Shown: positions 42,331-53,712, counted from the first letter of the stretch. The stretch is DNA of 64,000 bases from Nelumbo lutea (GCA_022828595.1 JAKGHH010000001.1:212549848-212613847), one strand, 5' to 3'. Numbers and translations: made by a program. The notes: generated from the sequence alone by a model not told the origin.

Positions 42331-43111
42331 TATGAAGTGGGTTGCCTTTGGTTATTGGGTTAATATCTGAGTATTGCCATGCATGTGTAGAATAGGATCC
42401 TAGGTGTACTCTTTAAACTGAAGCTGATGAAACCATGGCTTTGAGGAGAATGTTCTGTTCTTTTACGTTCTTCTATTTGTTCTTTGTTTATGTTTCCTCT
42501 CTACATTATGCTGAAAGTTTATAAATTTTAGGGGAGAGATGGAGAGGGAGAAGGAAGGATGGGGAATTAGAGAGGGGCACAGAGGGAGAGCAAGAGGGGG
42601 ATGGAGAGGGAGAGGGGCAGATAAGAGATGATAGGGAGAAATTGACAATTAGACAGTGAGGTGTTATAAGAAGGGAGGGAGAATCAGAGGGTTATTTAAT
42701 TTGTAAGGGTCATGTAATTATGTTTAATTTTCAACAGAATTTTATTCTTTTAAAATTTTCATTTTATTATTTTCTGTGACTGATTGGAGAAATGGACCAA
42801 TAATAATTCCCTTGTAAGGCCATTGGGGGTACAGTTGCACCATGAAAATATATATTTTTTAATGAGTGGCGGTTTAGGAGAGATGTTTAACTAAGGAAAT
42901 GTCTATACCCATTAATAAAGATGAGCATGTTTCTGTTAGATCAGATTGGATGCTAATTTTTTTCCAATTCTATCATCCTATACTTTGTTTTTCCAATCTA
43001 TGGGAGTTTGTGTCTTTTGGGACACCAGTTACAGACTGAGACTAGAAACTGGAGAAGTGTACATTCTCTGGTTCGAGAGAGAAGATATGCCAACACTTTT
43101 TAATTCAAACT
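42331..43111. other. Non-coding region with GA-rich tract
   Basis: 42531-42650 is an impure GAGAGGGA purine tract. TGGACCAATAATAATTCCC and other AT-rich stretches follow. No gene recognised up to the methyltransferase pseudogene. Confidence 0.5.
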
Positions 43112-43849
43112 ATGGAAGGAAAAGAGAATAGTTTCAGACTTTCAGTTGAGGTGAAGACAAGTGGGGTAGGAACAACCAACTTCTTCTATAGAGAGAGCCC
43201 AACATCTGGGCTATGTGGCACAGTCTGCATTCACAATTATTGGCTTTATTTCTTTTTTCTTTTCCTGGTTTTACTTATTTTTCATACAATCACTTTGAAA
43301 GGAAAAAAATAATTTATTTTCCTTTTTCAGTGCTTTCCTTTCAAGAGCAGCTACTACAGATGCAGGGGCAATTACAAACTGAAAAAACTTTTCACATCTG
43401 TCCTCGACCTTGAATGTGCTCCTGGTGCTAGGTTTCAGGTGCCAATTTCATCTTATGTATATTCTTTTAGCTTTATTTTTGTTATAGTTTGTATATCTAT
43501 TCCAGTTAATCCCATGTTCTGTTTATTTTAATACAGGTAGCCAGTCAGAAGTTTTGAGGCCTATGAAAAGTGGTGCCATGGTTGTGGGTATTGATCTTAA
43601 GGTAAGGACCATAAAGTTGTTAACATGTAAAAGAGCATCAAACAAAATAAGTAGACGACTTGTATTGTACAGCTTATTTCACTTTCACTGAATTCCTGTT
43701 TCTTGAGGCAGTAATGATGGTATTCATGAATGTTGGAATTGCAAAGCAGATGGTGAAAGTTCATTCTCTTCATTGTGATACGAGTGTGAATAGTTTTCCC
43801 TGATGTTATGAACTTGACAGAAGATCAATTTAGGTCACTCTCACCTAAG
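43112..43849 (+). pseudogene. FtsJ/RrmJ-like rRNA 2'-O-methyltransferase pseudogene, 5' half
   Basis: Four exon remnants follow the order of a plant FtsJ-type methyltransferase (I have Arabidopsis At5g13830 in mind, from memory). Exon 1 (43112-about 43240): GVGTTNFFYRES then, after a frameshift, AQHLGYVAQSAF. Exon 2 (43351-43438): LLQMQGQ, then in another frame SVLDLECAPGARFQ, the SAM-binding motif I (normally LDLGCAPGAW). Exon 3 (43537-43601): VASQ, frameshift, VLRPMKSGAMVVGIDLK. Exon 4 (43750-43849): MVKVHSLHCDTSVN, frameshift, DVMNLTEDQFRSLSPK. Splice sites are largely kept, but every exon carries an indel, so no full protein is possible. The 3' exons with the SDM and catalytic Lys-containing blocks were not found. 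The live family methylates the ribose of 23S-type rRNA in organelles. Confidence 0.8.
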
Positions 43850-44482
43850 GTATTAAATTGTTCATAGTCTTGCTTCTTCAACCCTTCATTTCTTTGAATT
43901 TAGATTTTCTACAAAATGTTTTACAGAAATCCAAGATTAAAATAAGCATTTATAGCATTTGTATTGAATATTGGTGGTTTTGACAATGTAAGCTGGAATT
44001 GCTGAAACCCGCAATACTCATGATTGATGAGTGATGGCGTAGCTTACAAATGAGAAGTTCCTCCTTGGTTTAATGTTTACACTCCATCAAACTATAGGAT
44101 TACAGTGTCAGAATATCATTCCTTCACAGAGCTTGTTAGGAACTAATGTGCCTTATGGCCCTTACCATAGGGAACCTAACCACAGTTTGTAAATATGTAT
44201 TCACAGAAAGTATGATACGGACAATTTCATTTACAGTTTCAAGAATGAAAAATATGACTAAAAAATCCAATCTAACGTACTTGGTATTGTATAAAGAATC
44301 AGAGTGGTAAAAGATGTATAGATGTTTAATGGGTTATGCTTTTAAAAAAACATGGAATGAAAAATTTGGCTTAATTTACATGTAAATGAGGAACCTTGAC
44401 CCTACCTATAGCTTTCAGACAAGTAAAACAAACCATTACAAGGCCTTAAGTTGCTAGCTTGGATCAGACATATTCAACATTA
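43850..44482. other. Sequence 3' of the methyltransferase pseudogene
   Basis: Nothing recognisable; I looked for the missing methyltransferase exons here and found none. Confidence 0.5.
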
Positions 44483-44490
44483 GAGCTACT

Positions 44491-45095
44491 CATAGTTTTC
44501 AAAGCGCAAAGGTGAGGCTAGGTGACAGGGGGTGCCTAGTGGCCTAGGTGATGGATTTTTTTAGGTAAAAAACATATATTCTAGGGTAGTTCCCTAGGTT
44601 CCATAACCATATTTCCTTAATAATTATCCATAATTTTCACAAGAAAAAGTATAAAGTTCATGTTACAGTATAGAAAATCAACATATGCATGAGAAGAAAA
44701 AAAGAATAAAGAAAAGAAAATTAAAAAAACATAGGGGTTGAACCCCTATTTCTGTTATAAGAAAAGAAAAGGTGGAAGAAGAAAATGTGTTGATCAGACA
44801 AAATTTTAAGTTCTTCCTTATTGGTTCAGGTTTTCAAGTCTTTGAAGGTTCAATACAGAATTTAGCAATCTTTGTATTGATTAGACCCTAACAAATAAGA
44901 AAATAATAAAAAGAAATTAGTATATAAACACACAAAATGAATATTTTAGTTTAATAATGCCTGTTTTATAATTAAAATCTCAAAAATTAAGAATAATAAA
45001 GTATTTTATAACACAATGTACAAAACTGCTTGACGATTAGGCGAGGTGAGTCTCCAATTGCACCTTGTTGCCTAGGTGTTGCCTTGACAACTATG
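44491..45095. mobile_element. hAT-type MITE (605 bp) with perfect 8-bp TSD
   Basis: Starts CATAGTTTTCAAAGC and ends GCCTTGACAACTATG, inverted termini. GAGCTACT flanks it on both sides (44483-44490 and 45096-45103). Arms carry GAGGCTAGGTGACAGG / GATTAGGCGAGGTGAG blocks, like the 'AGGCACC' arms of the element at 35518. AT-rich, non-coding core. Confidence 0.85.
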
Positions 45096-45103
45096 GAGCT
45101 ACT

Positions 45104-45985
45104 CACTGTTTAAATTGAGGGTTTATCATACACACACACACACGGCTAATCTTCCAAGGCACATTTATGTGTTTTTTTTTTTTGTTTTGTTTTATAATAT
45201 TGCGTCACCTAAACTGTGCTTTTGCAAGTGCTCATGAAAATTCGTCAATTACTTGAAAATCAGAAGTATAAGTCACCATAAGTAATGGTAAACAATAAAT
45301 GTACACTCATGCAATTTGACATCATCTACATGATCAAGCCTTGTGCAGCTGCCCTCACATTTAAAGCTTCATACTTTCTTGTGGATTACTTAAACCAACA
45401 AAGTTTGCAGTCTAGGTGAATTATCTGATATTCCATTAATCCATATCCCAAATCGTTAAACAAGCAAAGCACATTATGACCTACTTTTAATTATAAATTT
45501 ACATCTACCTAGAATTTCTCAAGTTTTATCCCCAACTAGCTAGGGTTAACTAAATGAACCTTATTCCACCAATTCAATGCAGCATGAACTTCTCAAAGTA
45601 GTAAAACAGGATGCTATAGAATAAGAATAAATTGCTTCTGGATGGTTATTCACACTCGGCTGTAGAGAACTAGAAAAAGGTCATCACTGATTCTTCATTT
45701 TTCAAGGCACTTCACTGCATCCTTCTTGAGTTCAATGGGCATTTGTAGGCTGAGTTCACTTAATCCTAGTTGACTAACCCGAATATGAATTTGTTGTGGC
45801 CCTGCCAATGACTTCTGAGTTTTACTTGATGTTAGTTGACTCGCTTGAGTATGGATTTGTTGTGGTCCTACCTGTGGTTAATTAATTTGGTTTTTTGAGA
45901 TAGATATAGATGTTATTTTTAGTATTCCAGGCACCATAGCATGCCAACATGGAGAAGAATGTTCAATCAAGTGGCAGGGTGGAGA
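45104..45985. other. Non-coding, with a short (CA)n and possible LINE tail
   Basis: (CA)n at about 45131-45144. TTTTTTGAGATAGATATAGATG near 45893 resembles the reverse complement of a LINE A-tail and has a partner near 47707. No gene. Confidence 0.4.
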
Positions 45986-47220
45986 AGATAGTTGAAGGTT
46001 GAAACAAAGAGGTTCTTGTTCAAGAGTTTCAAAATCAATGGGACAATTGCGTTGAAGGTCAAGGAGCAGAACATGACATTGGTAGTGCTGGTAGGGAACG
46101 AGATAATTGAGTGGTTCCAACAGCTTGTGGATGGGGTTTTATACTCAGGAAAGGTTGAATGGGAGGGTCCAAGATCAGAATGGGGAAGAAAATATGATGT
46201 GGAAAGGAAACAAAATATTGTATGAGTATTTTGGAAAAGGAAAAAAACAAGTGGTATGCTTCCCTGAACAAAGAAAAGGTGCAGTGTTGAAAGAGGTTTA
46301 TAGAGTGCTAAGGAAGTATTCTAAACTGCAAAGAAAGTTGAAGGCAGTCAAAATGACTAAGTGGTGCAAGAAACAAATAGGGAGAAACTGATTCCTTAGA
46401 AGCCCATCTATCATTATGAAAAGAGAATGTTAAGTTTATGAAGGTATCAAACCTGGTGAAAGGGGATTGGCAAAAGAAGCTGGTAGTTGAGACAAATGAA
46501 CAACCACAAGATTGAAAGGAAATAGTAGAAGCTATAATAGATGGGTTGGGTCTTAAGTGGCCTTTGTTGATTTGGTGCAGGATACTGTGGAAGCAACAAC
46601 TTTGAATGTTAAAGTTGATGCGGATAATGTTATTGTTTCCAGATGGTGCTCATATTCTAATGCAGAGTTTGTGTATAGAAGATGGAGATATTATTCAAAT
46701 ACTGGGGCTTCCTTTTCATCTGTGGAAGGAAGAAATGTTTGTCTCAATTGTTTCAATTTGCAATGGCTGCTTAGGTGGTTTCTCTATGATTGATCTTCAC
46801 TCTGGCTATAAGCTTTAGTGGAGTAAAACCTGAAGAGATCCCTAGGAAGATTAAAATCTTTGCAGATAATATGGGCTTCTCAGTTTGGTTGACAACATAT
46901 GTTGAAGTTGCTCTCTGGAAGGAGGCTCGTAGGGTGGAAGACAAAGGGGTTGAAGAATAGAAGGGTCAGGCAACATTGGATTCAAGAGAAGCAGGTGACA
47001 TGGCACGTGGCAGATCATATGCCCGAGTATTGATAGGATGGGCTATTGATTTCTTGCATACGTTGCAAAATCAAAGTTCGAATGGGAATTCAAACAGCAT
47101 ACTGAAGGGGTCAGGTCAAATTGAGCTGATATGGTGGATTTGGGCACCCAGGGCCTGTCACATGATACATCTACATCAAGTGATCATGCGGGGACTATAA
47201 GGAAGAGTGAAATTGGGCTA
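45986..47220 (+). pseudogene. LINE ORF1-like (DUF4283/Gag-like) remnant
   Basis: Pieces in different frames: VETKRFLFKSFKINGTIALK and GNEIIEWFQQLVDGVLYSGK (about 45995-46140). Then GLPFHLWKEEMFVSIVSICN (46704-46763) and IFADNMGFSVWLTTYVEVAL (about 46857-46916). The LPFHLWKEE..FVSI..CNG..G and FSVWL..E.ALW order is the DUF4283-type N-terminal region of plant LINE ORF1, an RNA-binding protein. It is broken by many stops. Confidence 0.5.
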
Positions 47221-47299
47221 TCGAAATGTACGCGCCCAAAAATGGAGAGCCAATAAGAAGAAAATAAGTTGGGCCAGATGAGCTACTTAAGCTCACGGG

Positions 47300-47440
47300 G
47301 GAGCACATGACCCATTTTGAATTGGATAGGTTCAAAATGGTCCAAAATATTCATTGGATTTTATTGGATATGGTCCATTTGTAATGGACTCACATTGACT
47401 GGATCGGAATGGATCAAATCCAGTCCAATTGACACCTCCA
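47300..47440. repeat. Truncated copy of the MITE at 60310-60730
   Basis: Contains GGTCCAAAATATTCATTGGA and ends GTCCAATTGACACCTCCA, the mirror of the TAGAGGTGTCAATTGGAC start of the element at 60310. The left end is missing. Confidence 0.5.
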
Positions 47441-47589
47441 TGTGTGAGGGTCTGGGTAGGGAATGGGATCATACCTCAAATGAATTTTGGAGGGTGTTGA
47501 GTTTCTTTTTCTTCTTTGGGTGATAGCTTTTCACCTTTTTTTGTATCTTTCTCTTGTTATATTAATAAAGTTATTTTTTATTTATTACC

Positions 47590-47795
47590 AATTCTTTTTT
47601 TTAGTATTTAGCTAGCTTTAACATACTTTTTTGGAAATTTAGTCTACCAAATGTATTGATGCCAAAAATGCTCCATTTTTCGTATTTCTAAAAGGTTATC
47701 TATTTTTTTTTGAGATAGATAAAGCATTACTTTTAGTATTTAGTTCTAACTTTTTTTCCTGGAAATTTAGTTTACCAAGCAGATTGATGTCAAAT
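47590..47795. repeat. Imperfect direct repeat, about 60-70 bp, next to a LINE-like tail
   Basis: TTTTAGTATTTAG..TGGAAATTTAGTCTACCAA (47602-47650) recurs at 47725-47777 with small changes. Between them is TTTTTTTTTGAGATAGATAA, the reverse of a LINE A-tail. This could be a minus-strand, tail-only insertion with a long TSD, or an old local duplication. Confidence 0.4.
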
Positions 47796-48620
47796 TTCAC
47801 AGAATCAGAGAAGTGCTTCCAGATCATTGCTATGGTCTTGTCTAGAAGAATCAGAGAAGTGTTTCTAGATCCAATTTCACAGAATCAATGGGCTTTTGTT
47901 GGAAATAGACAGATTGTGGATCAAATTTTAATTGCTAATGAGTGTGTGGAGGATCTAAGGATAAGAAAGAAGAAAGGGATTGTGTGTAAGTTAGCTCTAG
48001 AGAAAGCTTATGAAATGGTAGATTCGTCATTCTTAATGCAAGTGATGGACTTTTTTGGCTTTGGGGTAAAATGGTGCAAATGGATCCTGGGATGTATTGA
48101 GACCGGCCATTACTCAATCCTAGTGAATGGGTCTGTAGTGGATCATTTTCCAGCTACCGGGGGGAATTAGACAAGGGGACCCCCTTTCCCCATTTCTCTT
48201 TACTTTGATAGCATAAGTGTTGGGGAAACTAATAGAGAGGGCAGATTCGAGGAACTTAGTGAGGGGGTGGAGGGTTGGAAGAGACAAGTTGCTTATCACA
48301 CATCTTCAGTTTGTTGATGACAATTTTATTCTGTGAAGGGGAGGATGTGAGGTAAGTCAGAAATTTAAAGAGACTAGTGCAATTATTTGAAAAAATGTCA
48401 AATTTGAAATTCATAAAAAAATGTCTAATTTGAAGTTTAATTTTGATAAGAGCTGTGTGGTAGAGGTGAATATGAAAGGAGAAAAGAGGGATAGGGCTAA
48501 AATTTTGGAATGTGAGATGTCGCAGTGGCCTATGATTTACTTGGGCTGAAATTTTGGGATGTGAGATGTCACAGTGAACATTAACAGGGACTTGCTCCTT
48601 AGTCCACAGAGAAAAGGGAG
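47784..48620 (+). pseudogene. LINE ORF2 reverse-transcriptase fragment
   Basis: A 128-codon frame reads MVLSRRIREVFLDPISQNQW, AFVGNRQIVDQILIANECVE, CKLALEKAYEMVDSSFLMQV and SILVNGSVVDHFPATGG. After a frameshift come GPPFPHFSLL and, further on, LQFVDDN. These are RT motifs of plant L1-type LINEs. The first catalytic block (FDKAYD) is ALEKAYE, losing both aspartates, while VDD is kept. Confidence 0.8.
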
Positions 48621-48710
48621 TTAGGATCTGTTATTCGAATTGGGAACATCTCCCATGAGTAATAACATACAAGTTCTCGATGCAGCTGGAACATGGTATG
48701 AGGTTGGTGT

Positions 48711-49116
48711 TAAGGGTGGGTTCGAGCCGAGTCGAGCTGAATACTTGGCTATTCGAGCTCAACTTGCAGAAAGTGTTAGGCTTGAGCTTGAGCTTGACTC
48801 GATTCAAAAGCTCATAAGTTTGAACTCAACTTGGCTCGAGCTCGACTGCAAGCCAAGCTTTTTCTAAAAAATAAAAACTATGTATATAAAAGTAATTTTT
48901 TATTTTACATACAAAAAGTTTAAGAATTATAAAAATTATAGACATAAAAAATAAAAATATTATTATATATAATATAAATTATTTATTATAAATTTATAAT
49001 ATATGTATATATATTTATATATATATATAATAGAAATTATATATTTATTTATTATATTAGGCTCGTGAGCTTCACTAGCCTCGAGCTCAGTGTAAATCGA
49101 GTCGTGGCCACCCCTA
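48711..49116. mobile_element. hAT-type MITE (406 bp) with perfect 8-bp TSD
   Basis: Starts TAAGGGTGGGTTCGAG and ends GTGGCCACCCCTA. GTTGGTGT flanks both sides (48703-48710, 49117-49124). GAGCTCGACTCGA-type arms surround an AT-rich centre. Same family as 39793-40431. Confidence 0.88.
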
Positions 49117-49124
49117 GTTGGTGT

Positions 49125-51530
49125 AAGGAGTGTTTTGTGAGGATCTGATTTGGACTCTTGTTCTTCATAGAGCATTCCTTACACCAACCTCATATCCTAA
49201 CGGCACATCCACATCCGGTTGTATGATGTTAACCATGAAGAGACATTCAAATCTTCAATGCACATACACCACACACCGACCTCACATCATTTTCACACCA
49301 ACTTCACACGACCTCACATCATGTTCACACCAATTTCACGTCACATTGCACTATACCATAAGAATATCTCTCCTCACGCCAACTTCATCAATAAAATGCC
49401 TTCTAATGCAAATATATCTTATATTATTTATATTATATCTGGGAGTTCAAACTTCAAGCATAAGACGTAAGGGCAACTCCAGAATTAAGATTGACAAAAT
49501 AGAAATTAAATTTTGCTTATATGAACAAAATATTTTAAAGCATTTGCTTTAATTGTATTTCTAGAAACTTTTTTAAATAAGGGATTTACTAATTACATTG
49601 GATGGGTTTGGGTTAAGTTTAGAAGGAACCTAGCTTAGATCCAACCTTAAGGGTTCTCTCACCACTAGACCTGTTCATGGGCCGGGTGGCCTGACGGGCC
49701 AACTCGGCCCGGCCTAACCCCCGGATGGGCTTGAATAGGCTTTTTGGCCTGTGGGCTTAACCTCGGGCAAAAAAACCCAGCCCGCATAAAATTTGAGCCG
49801 GGCTTAGGCTTTGCCAAAATAGCCTGGCTCGAGTCCGGTTCGGCCCGGCCTGACCTATAGTTGAACCTAAGTAAACCCGACCCGACCTATAGTTAAACCT
49901 AAATAAAAACCCTAAGTGATGTCCATTTGAATAAATTTTTTGATTTGAGAAGGTTGTTGATTCATTTGTAGGTCCATTATTCATTTAAATAGGGGAAAAA
50001 ACATCTGAATTAAAATAGATAATGCCTATTTGAATAGGGAAAAATTTGAATTTCTTTTATTAGGTCGGGCTTTGAGCTTGGGCTTGGGTTTCGGGCTTTT
50101 TATCAGGGCCAGGCTCGGGCCCAAGTTGTAGGCCCGTTGGTCGGGCCGGGCTTGGGCTCGGGCCTAACATTTTTCTATTAATAAAAAGTCAAAGCCTGGC
50201 CCGAGCCCGGCCCAACCCGGCCCATGAACAGTTCTACTCATCACAAAGCTTGCATAGACATCATTCTCTCATTTTTAGACGTGGTTATCTATTTTTAAAT
50301 TAAATTGTTAAAAAAATATAAAGTCATAACAAACCCTTTAATGCCTTAATTTTCTTTAATAAAATCTATCATTTACTTTAACAAGATCGTTCTTTTGCAC
50401 AAAAAGAAAAGAAAATCTTAAAACTCTCTTCTCAACCCCAATAATGTTTGTTACATCTCATAGGGAAAAGCAAGATGCTAAGTTGGCGTGGGAATCTTTC
50501 TTACAATTTCAAAGTTGAGCTTGGTTGTTATTCTAGATTCTGTATGGACTGGCCTGGGAGTCAGGTTTCTTAAATGGGCCTACTTTTCCCTAAAATCTAT
50601 TCTTTCCACTTTGGACCCAAAATGACATCAAAACCCAAAACCAAAATTCTATTCAACCTGGTTTACTTGCTAATTTGCTAGTATAACCAAGTCGGAGACT
50701 GGATTTTCTCCTCATAGAGCACGCCTCACATCAACCTCACAGCATATTGAAGGCGTGCAACTAAGAACATCTCCCTACTTTCAATGTTTTCATTCATGGG
50801 AAGATATTCCCGGTGCACAGCTGTGTTGCACTGATGTTGGTATGAGGGAGATCAGATCTGCTCCACACATCTTGTGCCTCACACGCACATCCTATCATGC
50901 ATTGGGAACATCTCATGTATTTATTGGTTATTATTCACGGGAGATGTTCCTAATGCACGGTGGATGTGTCTGTGAGACACCCATTTGTGAGGAGCGCAGA
51001 TCTCATAACGGTATGAGACGTGCTCTGAAAGGAAAAAATCCAAATTCAATAAATTTGCACACTTGTGTTGGGAGTTTGGACTGCGTATTTGCTCCCAACA
51101 GAAAGCTCTTTATCATCCTCACAGGATGTTGCAGTCGAGATCAGCTTCAGTCAGTGCGAGGCTTGTTCGAACACTGCTCTAACAGCCTTTCCAAGTCTCC
51201 TTACTTTGTGCTAGTTAATTTTGGCTGTTGAAACAATTTGTGGGATGGGCACATTTGTGGGCAGTTCACCTATGCTTTGGTATTTAGTAAAATTAAATTA
51301 ATATATAATTACTAATGTACCCATTCTCATGGTAACGTCGAATTCACGGAAATCCTCTCAGGCTGTTGGCCTCTAATGGGATGATATTCTCAGGAATGGC
51401 TATAATGGTTGTTGGAACGGGTTTTGCATCGACTGAATCCGGTTCGGGAATATCTCGATCTTTGTATGTTTTCCATGGGGAAATATTTTCAATGCACGGC
51501 TGTAAGGGACTGGGACTGTAAGACGGTCTC
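49125..51530. repeat. Unclassified repetitive segment with GGAACATCTCCC inverted motifs
   Basis: GGGAACATCTCCCATGAGTA (48642-48661) recurs inverted at about 50935-50955. CATGGGAAGATATTCCCGGTGCACAG-type sequence (50796-50821) recurs at 51473-51499. CATAGAGCAYNCCTYACANCAACCTCA (49167-49191) recurs at 50715-50740. These shared blocks look like a repeat family present in both orientations, into which the hAT MITEs at 48711 and 49666 inserted. No coding domain is recognised; the 158-codon frame at 50755-51231 has no known motif. Confidence 0.45.
49666..50236. mobile_element. hAT-type MITE (571 bp) of GGCCCGGC type
   Basis: Starts TAGACCTGTTCATGGGCCGG and ends (reverse) TAGAACTGTTCATGGGCCGG. Flanks CTCACCAC (49658-49665) and CTCATCAC (50237-50244) are an 8-bp TSD with one mismatch. 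Arms are built of GGGCTTGGGCTCGGGC / GCCCGAGCCCGGCCC, so the transcript would fold into a long hairpin. Confidence 0.82.
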
Positions 51531-51592
51531 ATGGGACCACATCCGTTTTCCCATGAAGTTGGGAACTTTGGACATTTCTACCGAAATCGTTA

Positions 51593-51700
51593 TCCGCAAT
51601 CTACCATGGCGACCACGAACGATCTCTCCGTTGTCTACCATACCGAAGTCGTTATCCGCAATGTAAGACGGTCTTACGCGACAGCCAACAGACCGTCACG
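51593..51700 (+). repeat. Duplicated leader motifs upstream of the beta-glucosidase start
   Basis: CCATGGCGACCACGAACGA at 51604 resembles the real start context CCATGGCGACCGCGAACGA at 51800. CGAARTCGTTATCCGCAAT is present at 51581 and 51644, and GTAAGACGGTCT at 51517 and 51662. The upstream ATG opens a short unrelated frame and may act as an upstream ORF if it is in the transcript. Confidence 0.6.
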
Positions 51701-51801
51701 TGCCAAGCCGCTGGTTCAGGCCCAAGAAACTTTCTTTCAAGGTCATCACTCTGCAACTACCAGCCTGCCACCAATCACACTCTCGTTCAATTCCATCAAC
51801 C

Positions 51802-53563
51802 ATGGCGACCGCGAACGACAACGGAGAGACGATCTCCAAGGAAGTGTCTCGCAGCGATTTTCCTCCCGATTTCGTCTTCGGTGTGGCGACATCTGCTTAT
51901 CAGGTACCGCTGAGTCGCTGACGAGGATCTATTCCACTGTTTCTCTGTTTCGCTGTATTCCACTCAGCTCAATCAGGCTTAATTCCAACTATTTGGAGTT
52001 GCCTACACGAATCCTATCCTGATATTGTGTTCTATCTGTCTGTTTCGATCTCATTTCTGCAATTATGATCTCTGAAAATCGTCACATTCTTCTCCTGTGG
52101 TTGTAACCGTTGGAGCTCCATTCCGTTTTTGGTTGCTTCAAGTCCAAATTTGATCACGTTTAAAGCTTCGGTTTGATCTTTGATGTCTTCGATTCTTTAT
52201 ACCAATTGATCTTCTTTAGTAACGTTTCATTTTTTTTTTCTCAATTCTTAGCTTATTTTTCATAGCATATTTCATGTGTTGATAATTAATTTTCAATTTG
52301 TGCGGTTTAATTTCTTTGTTCGCTGTTTCTACATTTATACCAAGGTTATGTTTGCGTTCAATCTATGGGGAAATGTCTGTGTTGATCGCGTAATAGGCAT
52401 TTCTTGGGGTCTGCTAAAGCTCTGTTTGCCTTCTTTTTAAATTAGCAACAGGAAGTTGATCTTCTCCATAGTTCCTGTTTTCGGAGATTACTTTCATGTA
52501 AAACCAACTGATCGTGTCTCAGTTGGTAGGATCTCTGACTCGTCGGAGTAGAGATCTGGGATCAAACCCCACTGCCACCAGGGTTGGGGGGGGGGGTGTT
52601 AAGGGAGGGGGATGGGCTACCCCTGTTGTGTAGCCCCATGAAAAATAAATTCGTTTTTCTTTGTAAAAGAAAAAAAAAATCGATTTTCCTCTTCCATATT
52701 TGTCCGGGTCAGCTTTCTGTTCTTGTACGTGCTGCATTTTTGTTCAGCTTACCGGAAAATGTCTTATTCTGATCAAGTTAGAATTTCCGAACAACTCAAA
52801 GCAGAAAAATATTGACTGTCTGGTAAAATTCAAATAACCGTATAAGAATTAAACAGAGATCTGTCAATTTCAAGCAACTTCTTCTCCCTTTTTCCAACCG
52901 AATTATTGCATATCTTCCTCTAGGCGTTTTTTACTTCACTGCAATATGCATGTCCCTGTCTTATTGGGCTGCTGAATTTCTCAATTCTTGTGCTTCTTTC
53001 TTGAACTACTTCTCATTCTGTCAAGGGCAAGCTGTTCTATGATTTTAGCTGCTACGGTTGGTTGGAAACATTTAGTTGGATACATGTTGGTAATGGGCCC
53101 TGACTGCAGGAAAAATTACATTTAATTGTGATATGGGAAATTGAAATTCAACCCAGTTGTCGAGATTTCTCCATGGTTCTCATGATGTCAATTCTAAATA
53201 ATTCGTAGAAAACATTATGTAAAATTTGGAATGGAGATTTTTTAAGTTAGCCAGTAGTACAAAATGATCACAGTATTTTTGAATATAATCATTATCATTG
53301 TCCCTTTATAGATTGAAGGAGCCAATAACGAGGGTGGCAGGGGTGACAGTATTTGGGATATTTTTTCACACACTGAAGGTATTCTTACTTACGTCCTTTG
53401 AGATTTTTGCATAAGTATTATTTCTTTCTTGGTTTGGTAAAATTGTGTTCTGTACTTTCCACAAAACTTACCCCATTGTATTTTATTCTTTCTTATTGTA
53501 TCAGGCAAGATCTTAGATGGAAGCAATGGAGACATTGCAGTTGATCATTATCATCGTTACAGA
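51802..53563 (+). CDS. Family 1 beta-glucosidase, BGLU42-like, first three exons
   Basis: Exons 51802-51903, 53312-53378 and 53505-53563 splice in frame to 76 residues. They contain VSRSDFPPDFVFGVATSAYQ, IEGANNEGGRGDSIWDIFSH and KILDGSNGDIAVDHYHRYR. This is the N-terminal barrel start of GH1 enzymes: FVFG.ATSAYQIEG holds the glycone-binding Gln, and DHYHRY precedes the next helix. There is no signal peptide, and the ISKEVSRSDFPP start resembles the cytosolic BGLU42 group (from memory). All three donors and two acceptors are good. The following exons (EDI..MK.LG.D.YRFSISW, the NEP and TENG catalytic blocks) are not found downstream. The intron after exon 3 holds tandem repeats, then TE sequence. 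It is either a 5' fragment or a gene broken by insertion or rearrangement. Confidence 0.8.
52505..52675 (+). mobile_element. tRNA-like SINE in beta-glucosidase intron 1
   Basis: A box GTCTCAGTTGGTAGGAT (52515-52531) and B box GGGATCAAACCCC (52558-52570) are at tRNA spacing. A poly-G run, TAGCCCCATGAAAAATAAAT and an A-rich tail (AAAGAAAAAAAAAAT, 52666-52680) follow. TSD not resolved. Confidence 0.65.
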
Positions 53564-53712
53564 GTCAGTACTTCACTTATTATCAATTTAGATTGTAAAT
53601 GTTGTTTGGAAGCATATTATGAATTATGAGTGGGAGTTTTTAACATGCACCATGTGTAGTGTATATGCTAATCCTTCACTAGACTTTTTACCCAACAGAA
53701 CTAACAAATGAT

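Noticed and set aside
50755..51231. A 158-codon frame as a new gene
   Set aside because: It lies in the repeat family with GGAACATCTCCC motifs, shows no domain, and has Cys/His spacing typical of chance translation.
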